NCBI GenBank assembly: GCA_015478945.1 | Contig: JABUQX010038842.1 | Location: forward strand, 12,501 to 28,051 | Length of the DNA stretch: 15,551 nucleotides | Origin: Trachelipus rathkii | Lineage: Eukaryota; Arthropoda; Malacostraca; Isopoda; Trachelipodidae | Direction: 5' to 3' | In this document: positions 10,060 through 15,551 of the stretch, one piece after another | Position numbering within the stretch: position 1 is the first letter of the stretch | How the letters are laid out: the number at the start of each line of letters is the position of its first letter | Made by a program: the position numbers and the translations under genes | The notes under the pieces: model-generated | Told to the model about the DNA's origin: nothing | Database searches by the model: none | The model's input: only the letters and a program-made list of their open reading frames with translations

Positions 10060-10580
10060 TAGGGGGTTGACCTTACTGATTTACTGATTTATTGCTTTTA
10101 AGGTACGTAAATATAATGTTTAATAAAATTTTCATAAAATTTTAGTAAAAGTTATTTTAAAACTTGATAGTTATAAAATTTATAAACAAAAAGTAATTAA
10201 TCAGTTAAATAATAATTCTTTGTTCAAAGATAATGATTGATTTACATTATAGAAGTTTAAGAAACTTTGAAAAATTTTAGTTAATATTTTGAATGAGTAA
10301 TATAAATGTCCGTGTTTAATTAAAAGCAAATGTTTTTAATAAATTATAACGTTTATGTGAGTAAGTGTGTGTGTGTGTGTGTGGTGTGTGTGTGTGTGTG
10401 GTGGTGTTGGTGTGTGTGTGTGTTCTAATAATAATAACAATAGGCATGAAGTAATTAACACTAATTTATAATAAATATAAAATAATAATAAAAAAATAAA
10501 AATAATAAAACATAAAAATAATAATAAAAATTAAATAAAAAGTCATTAAAACAAAATAAAAAAACCATAATGTTAATAAA
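10060..10580 (-). repeat. Block C, right copy, inner part
   Basis: Begins at GGGGTTGACCTTACTGATTT and continues through TTTATAAACAAA (10180-10191), the GT array, and CATGAAGTAATTAACACTAA, to CCATAATGTTAAT near 10565-10577. All of these pair reversed with 5620-6150. It is one of the best-preserved pairings in the window. The AAT/AAAT-rich stretch 10440-10575 mirrors the TTATT-rich stretch 5620-5740. Confidence 0.85.
10366..10423. repeat. GT repeat, right arm
   Basis: GTGTGT runs of 8-20 bases separated by single extra G or T residues (GTGGTGTG, GGTGGTGTTGGTG). It is the partner of the CA-rich stretch at 5766-5843. The pattern of isolated one-base additions looks like read error or simple slippage. 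Confidence 0.85.
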
Positions 10581-10589
10581 TAAATGAGT

Positions 10590-11115
10590 TAAAGTAGTAA
10601 AACATATGAGTTAAAGCAGTAAAACATGAGTTAAAGCAGTAAAACATGAGTTAAAGCAGTAAAACAGTAAAACAAAAGCACACTCAATTGCCCTAAGGGT
10701 GTTAGGTAACCCTCTATTGTTTACTGATTACTGCCTTTAAAGGTTGGTAATGTTAATAATATGTGAGTTAAGCAGTAAACATATAAGTTAAAGCAGCAGT
10801 AAAACAATGAGTTAAAGCAGTAAACATGAGTTAAAGGTAGTAAAGCAGTAAAAAAAAGCATACTAACCCCTAGGTTGTTAGGTAACACCTCTATTGAGTT
10901 ACTGATTTACTGGCTTTAAAGGTTGTAATGTTAATAAATATCGTGAGTTAAAGCAGTAAAGACATAATATTAAAGCAGTAACACATGAGTTAAAAGCAGT
11001 AAAACATGAAGTTAAAACAGTAAAGCAGTAATACAAAAGCATAACTCCGCCCCTAGGTGGTTAGGTAACACCTCTAATTGATTTACTGATTTACTGCTTG
11101 TAAGGTCTGGTAAAG
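10590..11115. repeat. ~180 bp satellite with GAGTTAAAGCAGTAAAACA sub-repeats
   Basis: At least two and a half units, marked by GGTAAC at 10705, 10881 and 11064 (spacing 176 and 183). Each unit has ACCCCTAGG-like sequence, GGTAACACCTCTATTG, TTTACTGATTTACTGCTTTAAAGG, GTAATGTTAATAA, and then several 17-20 base copies of GAGTTAAAGCAGTAAAACAT. The motifs TTTACTGCTTTAA and TTAAAGCAGTAAA are reverse complements, so each unit can form a hairpin, as at 10909-10919 with 10948-10960. Loose relatives of the unit exist at 4830 and 5418 in the left arm. Confidence 0.82.
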
Positions 11116-11400
11116 TATATGTTTTTAGATAAAATTTCGTACAAGTTGTAGTAAAATACAAATGTTTTATATATCAGGCACTTCCTGGTTTTTTTCTTCT
11201 TTACATGCAATTTTTTAAAAAGATTTATAAAATTAAAAAGTACTAAGTTAAATATAAAAGAATGTCTGTAATGAGTTATAGTTTTTAATATACTATAAAT
11301 GTTTTTTAATAAAAATGTTTAAGTGCCTAAACAATAGGGTGGGCTAAAATTGGCCCATGGAAGACCAAAGGGTTGATCGTGTGTTGGTATACCGTGTGGT
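11116..11400 (-). repeat. Block C, right copy, outer part
   Basis: AAATATAAAAGAATGTCTGTAATGAGTTATAG pairs reversed with the left arm near 4455-4515. GGGCTAAAATTGGCCCATGGAAGACCAAAGGG pairs with 4366-4403. This places the satellite inside block C. GGGCTAAAATTGGCCC is itself a near palindrome. Confidence 0.8.
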
Positions 11401-11690
11401 ATAAGTGGTAAATGTAAGTTAAGTGTCTATGGTGAAGTTGGTAAGTGTCATAGTGAATGTGTGTTTAAGTGTAAGTGTGTGTGTGTGTGTGGTGTGTGTG
11501 TGTGTGTGTGTGTTGTGTCCGCTGTGTATAAGTGTAAATGGAAGTGTCTATGAGGTAAATCAAGTTGTCATAGTGAAATGTGTGTAATAGTGTCATAGTG
11601 AATGGTGTGTTATAAAGTGTCATAGTGAATTGTGTATGTGTGTTGTGTGTGTGTGTGTGTGTGTGTGGGTGTGGTGTGGTTGTGTGGTCC
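11401..11690. repeat. ~120 bp minisatellite with GTGTCATAGTGAATG and GT runs
   Basis: AAGTGTCTATG followed by GTGTCATAGTGAATGTGTGT occurs at about 11421-11465 and again at about 11542-11586, a period near 120. Further copies of GTGTCATAGTGAATG lie at 11590 and 11617. Two interrupted GT arrays (11475-11517, 11635-11690) are embedded. The left arm has only a faint CACTAT/CATCTA-rich counterpart. Confidence 0.75.
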
Positions 11691-11815
11691 GCGGATGGAA
11701 ATAAGTATTAGGATAGATCACATACGGTCAGGTTACCTACATGACTGATCGTTAGCAGCAGATACTACGAAAGGCTAGGCCATCATTACCTGGATGAGCT
11801 CAAGGCGGGTTGGAG

Positions 11816-11885
11816 GCTAGGTGCAGGTGTAGGGGCTAGGTGTAGCCTGGGTGTAGGCTAGGTGTAGGTGTACGCTAGGTGTAGG
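11816..11885 (+). repeat. CTAGGTGTAGG variant repeats flanking the TTAGG array
   Basis: About six copies of GCTAGGTGTAGG or GCTAGGTGCAGG precede the TTAGG units, and similar copies follow at 12072-12101. They look like variant telomere-type units at the edges of the array. Confidence 0.65.
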
Positions 11886-12072
11886 TTTAGGTTAGGTTAG
11901 GCAGGTTAAGGTTTAGGTTAGATTAGGTTTAGGTTAGTTAGGTTAGGTTAGGATAGTTAGGTTAGGTTAGGTTAGGTTAGGTTAGGTTAGGTTAGGTTAG
12001 GTTAGGTTAGGTTAGGTTAGGTTAGGTAGGGTTAGGTTAGGTTAGGTTAGGTTAGGTTAGGTTAGGTTAGGT
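11886..12072 (+). repeat. (TTAGG)n interstitial telomere-type array
   Basis: About 37 units of TTAGG, nearly perfect from 11957 to 12072 except for one lost base near 12027. TTAGG is the ancestral telomere repeat of arthropods (established knowledge). Unique sequence follows on both sides, so the array is internal to this window. It sits opposite the decayed CCTAA tract of the left arm. There is no sign of a telomerase-related gene or telomeric retrotransposon. Confidence 0.93.
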
Positions 12073-12105
12073 GCTAGGTGTTAGGCTAGGTGTAGGCTGG
12101 GTATA

Positions 12106-12132
12106 GGGTATTCGGCAAGGTCAAGGCCGAAA
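12106..12132 (-). repeat. Block B of the inverted repeat, right copy
   Basis: GGGTATTCGGCAAGG and TCAAGGCCGAAA match the reverse complement of 2918-2943. It lies immediately outside the telomere-type array, as its partner does. Confidence 0.7.
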
Positions 12133-12216
12133 TATATCATGGTCCAAACAAGGTTAATATGATATATTATATATATATATATATATATCTTATTTTATTT
12201 ATTTTAGCGTATTATG

Positions 12217-12331
<115 letters not shown>

Positions 12332-12363
12332 AGAAAATATATATAAGTTCCAGTATGTAGACG

Positions 12364-12437
12364 CTCGATATATATCGGTGACGTCACCTCGTGACGTTGC
12401 CGATATAGTATAGATGGTGACGTCACTATCGATATTA
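12364..12437. promoter_or_regulatory. Palindromic TGACGTCA pair between AT runs
   Basis: Two perfect TGACGTCA palindromes (12379-12386 and 12418-12425) and a half site TGACGT (12392-12397) lie within 47 bases. The first is extended to GGTGACGTCACC. The flanks CGATATATATCGG and ATCGATATT make the whole segment an approximate inverted repeat. TGACGTCA is the consensus cAMP-response (CREB/ATF) site, but the context here is satellite-like and no gene is nearby, so a regulatory role is only a possibility. Confidence 0.45.
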
Positions 12438-12440
12438 ATT

Positions 12441-12468
12441 TATATATATATATATAAATATATATTAT

Positions 12469-12523
<55 letters not shown>

Positions 12524-12535
12524 ATATACAGTAAT
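12441..12535. repeat. Second long AT-rich microsatellite
   Basis: AT alternation with a few AAA or TTA breaks, and about 45 perfect bases in its middle. With the run at 12217-12329 it encloses the TGACGTCA palindromes symmetrically. Confidence 0.92.
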
Positions 12536-12734
12536 ATAATAAACTGGAATAGTTAATAAATAAATTATATTAGTTATGCATCGGAGAGAAAATATTTGTC
12601 AGATTTTAGATAGATTTTCAATAAATATTTTTTATTTTATTTCAGTAAAGGCAGAATAAAATTATTTTTGTATAAATTTAAAAAGCTATGTATTATAACT
12701 TCTGGCTATGTTAATTATGAACAGTTATTTGTCA
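12536..12734. other. AT-rich spacer inside right block A
   Basis: Plain AT-rich sequence with no clear partner at 1481-1700 and no gene or RNA feature. Confidence 0.4.
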
Positions 12735-13813
12735 TGTTTGATAAGGGCATGAGGTTGAAAAAATACCTGAAGCCCTTCTTTTAGGTGAGAGGTTTTATTC
12801 TCTCAACCTACTTATTTAGTACCCCCCCTGCACCTATGGTGAGGAGGAAGTTCCTGAACAGGAGCTGTAGAAGAAGAGTATTTCATTGTACGCCTGGCCA
12901 GCTTGATGGAATATAATTCTTTTACAATATTTAAAACCTGGTTTCATTTTACATATAAATGCATATAAATATTTATATAGATAGTGAAAGGTTATTTCGA
13001 GAATTTACTGCGGTTCTCAGAGCTTCAATAAAATATTCGGTAAAAGTCTTTAAAAAAAAAATGAAGTGTTTTCGTAAAAATATAATACTTGCCCTAAACT
13101 CTCGTTATTTCAATTTAAAATAATAATAATTACAGCGTATAAAGCATATGAAAGTGTACCTTAGCTCTTGGCCTTTCAACTTAACGCTTCAGTCTTCATG
13201 CGCTTAGCGAGGCGAATCTGGGACATTGACGACGGTTCTCTGCGGAAACAACAACAACGACAGCGACGACTAGCGGATTGCGAACAACGAATGCCGGAAT
13301 TGCGGGGCGTTCAAACCTTGCGGACCAAAACTTGCTATGTATTGCACCAACACTGCGGAATGCCGGAAAAACGCGACGATTGCGCCGACGATGACTTTGC
13401 GATTCCATAAAAATGACGCTTGAAAATAAATTTAACAAGACGAATTTATAAAACAAAAATGGCGGGGACGCAGACGAAAACAACAAGGTTGTTTGCGCTA
13501 TTAAAAAAAAAAGGGCCCCATGAAAGAAACATAAATAAAAAAAATGAGTAAATAGACAAATCAAAAAATTATTAACTACCATATCTGAAGAAAAAAAAAA
13601 AAGAGGGGGGCTCCACCCCTTTGGGGACTCACTCTGAGGTGAATCCATACTAAAAAATCAACCAAAAAGTACGTGAGAATCTGGGATGACAAAACGATAC
13701 CCTAAAAAAAAAACACCCATGAACCTATGTGAGTGAAAAATATATATGACTGTACTGACATACGATGTAGGGTCGACGACTCCCCTGACAAGTCGGCTGC
13801 CGATCTGTTCCGC
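12735..13813 (-). repeat. Outer right arm (block A) of giant inverted repeat
   Basis: Reverse complement of 147-1480, with the same landmarks in mirrored order. Inner edge: AAGGGCATGAGG and CTTCTTTTAGGTGAGAGGTT. Middle: AAACTCTCGTTATTTCAATTT, TGAAAGTGTACCTTAGCTC and the CpG-rich segment (about 13190-13410). Then come the G-run/C-run hairpin and TGCCGATCTG at the outer edge. The minus-strand frame of 150 codons at 13196-13648 spans a poly-F/L region and the CGCAA segment. Indels between the two arms break it, so I do not call it a gene. Confidence 0.88.
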
Positions 13814-14046
13814 TATACTATCTCCTCTGCAAATGAAGGCGGTGTAGGAATTGAAAAAATGTCTAATTTTAAAGAGTAAGTATATTTAAAGAATTTAAAT
13901 GCAAACTATTTCTCTATTTCTCTTAGTGAGCTTTCAAAAAGTTAATAATATGTATATAAATATTTCAAAAATTTTAGCAACTATCAATTTGAATATATTA
14001 TCCTTAAGACAAGAAACCCTCAAGTTGAAAAGCATTGTTCAAATTA
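13814..14046. other. Right flank just outside the inverted repeat
   Basis: AT-rich unique-looking sequence with no gene. The opening bases TTCCGCTATA do not repeat the bases before position 147, so no target-site duplication can be named. Confidence 0.4.
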
Positions 14047-14049
14047 ACG

Positions 14050-14107
14050 CTCTCTCTCTCTCGTCTCTCGTCTCTCTCTTCTCCATCTCTCTCTCTCTCT
14101 CTCTCTC
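14050..14107. repeat. (CT)n microsatellite
   Basis: CTCTCT runs with short TCGTCT interruptions, directly next to the AT array. The frames crossing it begin with serine-leucine repeats and are artefacts. Confidence 0.9.
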
Positions 14108-14338
<231 letters not shown>

Positions 14339-14572
14339 ATTTAAATTATTTTTATAAATAAAAATTTATATTGTTAAATTTAAAATATAATTTCTTATTG
14401 CTTTTGCTATTTGATTTTTTACCTAAAAAATTTGTTATAAATTTTATTTACTTATTTATTTTGGCTACATTTGCATTTAATATTTTATTTTCATTAATTT
14501 ATTTAAAAGTTTGATTACTTTTCGTTACAGTAGACATAATTATGTTTTATTATGATATATTAAATCTGAGTA
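14339..14572. other. AT-rich stretch, nothing recognised
   Basis: Very AT-rich, with T-tracts and TTTATT motifs. No partner in the inverted repeat, no frame and no RNA feature is seen. Confidence 0.4.
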
Positions 14573-14636
14573 AGGTTAGGTTTCCTTGCAATATGTTATT
14601 AGGTAAGGTTAGGGTTAGGTTATTAGGTTGGGTAGT
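14573..14636 (+). repeat. Short TTAGG-like patch
   Basis: GGTTAGGTTT, GTAAGGTTAGGGTTAGG and TTATTAGGTTGGG occur within 64 bases. These are scattered TTAGG-type units in the same orientation as the array at 11886-12072, but outside the fold-back. Confidence 0.6.
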
Positions 14637-14819
14637 TAAGTGAGGAGTTGGTTTCATTTTTTTAGGAACATTTTTATTTATTATTATAGTATTTTAATAA
14701 ATTTTTTAAAAATTAATATTTATTATTATGTTGATTGGAATTATTGTTATAAAAGAAAATATTCACAATTGTGAAGAAAAAAATAAATAAAAATTGTCAA
14801 TTCATACAAAAACTGCAAA

Positions 14820-14822
14820 TAA

Positions 14823-14890
<68 letters not shown>

Positions 14891-15125
14891 TAATAATAAT
14901 AATAATAATATAAATAATACATAATACATAATAATATGATAATAAAAATAATAATAATAAATTAATAATAATAATAATAATAATAAATAATAAATAATAA
15001 TTAAAATAATCTAATACTAATAATAATAATAAAATAAAATAAATAATAAAATAATAATAATAATAATAATGATAAATAATAATAATATAATAATAATAAA
15101 TAATTAATAAATATAATAAATAATA
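14820..15125. repeat. (TAA)n microsatellite array
   Basis: About 300 bases of AAT trinucleotides in several runs broken by single-base losses and by ATAC, AAAT and GATA units. The minus-strand frame here is poly-Y/L, an artefact. Confidence 0.95.
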
Positions 15126-15477
15126 TATTGCTGAGTTGAGTTTAAAAACGTAAAAAGATCAGTTCCTTAATTAAATATTTTAAACAATTTTATTTACCTC
15201 TCACGATTCCATACCGTCAGCATCTAAGTAACGCATTCTATAATTAACCTTTCCTTTTCTTACCACATAAGCCAAATTGAAAAAATGAACTTCTTAAATT
15301 TCTACATAATTGCAATTTCAATTTTAATTTTTATTATTTGTTTTTTTTACCTAATTCCCTTTACTATAGGCTCCTCCTTTTCTAAGTTACATAGACCCCC
15401 TAGACCGATGCCTTCACAATCGTCTGTTGGTCCTAACAAATACTCTTGTTGAATGTTTGTACTAGCACCTATGTTGA
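15126..15477. other. Unassigned stretch before the window end
   Basis: Mixed-composition sequence that includes CCCCCTAGACC-like and TAGGCTCCTCC motifs. I recognise no gene, RNA or repeat. Confidence 0.4.
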
Positions 15478-15551
15478 TAATATAATATATATATATATAT
15501 TATATTATAATATATTATATATATATATATTATATATATATATATATATAT
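15478..15551. repeat. AT microsatellite at window end
   Basis: Alternating AT with TATTATA breaks, running into the edge of the window, so its true length is unknown. Confidence 0.93.

Noticed and set aside
10590..11115. CRISPR-like array of short repeats
   Set aside because: The short repeats are adjacent or nearly so, without unique spacers of constant length, inside a longer tandem unit, in eukaryotic DNA with no cas genes.
13196..13648. Minus-strand open frame of 150 codons
   Set aside because: It reads through A/T tracts and the CGCAA segment, giving poly-F/L and poly-V. The homologous left-arm sequence is broken by indels in this frame, and there is no domain.
14747..14929. Minus-strand leucine/tyrosine-rich frame
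   Set aside because: Translation of the TAA trinucleotide array.

Overview
This is non-coding, strongly AT-rich nuclear DNA from a eukaryote, most likely a non-dipteran arthropod. The reasons are an array of TTAGG units (the usual arthropod telomere repeat), very dense simple repeats (AT, CA/GT, TAA, CT), and no intron-exon structure or recognisable protein. A crustacean or a repeat-rich insect would fit, but nothing here settles the species. I found no protein-coding gene, tRNA, rRNA or CRISPR array that I can support. All open frames are short and low in complexity, or they lie inside repeats.

The dominant structure is one huge imperfect inverted repeat (fold-back) covering about 147-13813. 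Read inward from both ends, the same landmarks appear in the same order and in opposite orientation. Block A is 147-1480 against 12735-13813. A short block B is 2918-2943 against 12106-12132. Telomere-like DNA is 3001-3360 against 11816-12100. Block C is about 4160-6150 against 10060-11400. Block D is about 6740-7330 against 9330-9740. A GC-rich island is 7393-7590 against 9120-9319. An unpaired centre of about 1.5 kb (7612-9110) lies between the arms. The left arm is longer than the right in every block I could compare, and its simple repeats are more degraded.

The segments between paired blocks hold arm-specific repeats. On the left these are a GAGTC minisatellite and about 1.1 kb of unassigned sequence. 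On the right they are a ~180 bp satellite, a long clean TTAGG array, GT arrays, and a palindromic TGACGTCA island set between two long AT runs. Outside the fold-back, 1-146 is unremarkable and 13814-15551 is mostly CT, AT and TAA repeats with a small TTAGG-like patch.

Two readings compete. One is a giant gene-less foldback element or an old inverted duplication. The other is a strand-switch artefact of noisy long-read sequencing, in which both strands of one molecule were joined. Collinear nesting fits both. The many one-base homopolymer differences and the systematic length bias favour noise. Large arm-specific segments favour real biology. All pairings were made by eye, and no alignment was run.
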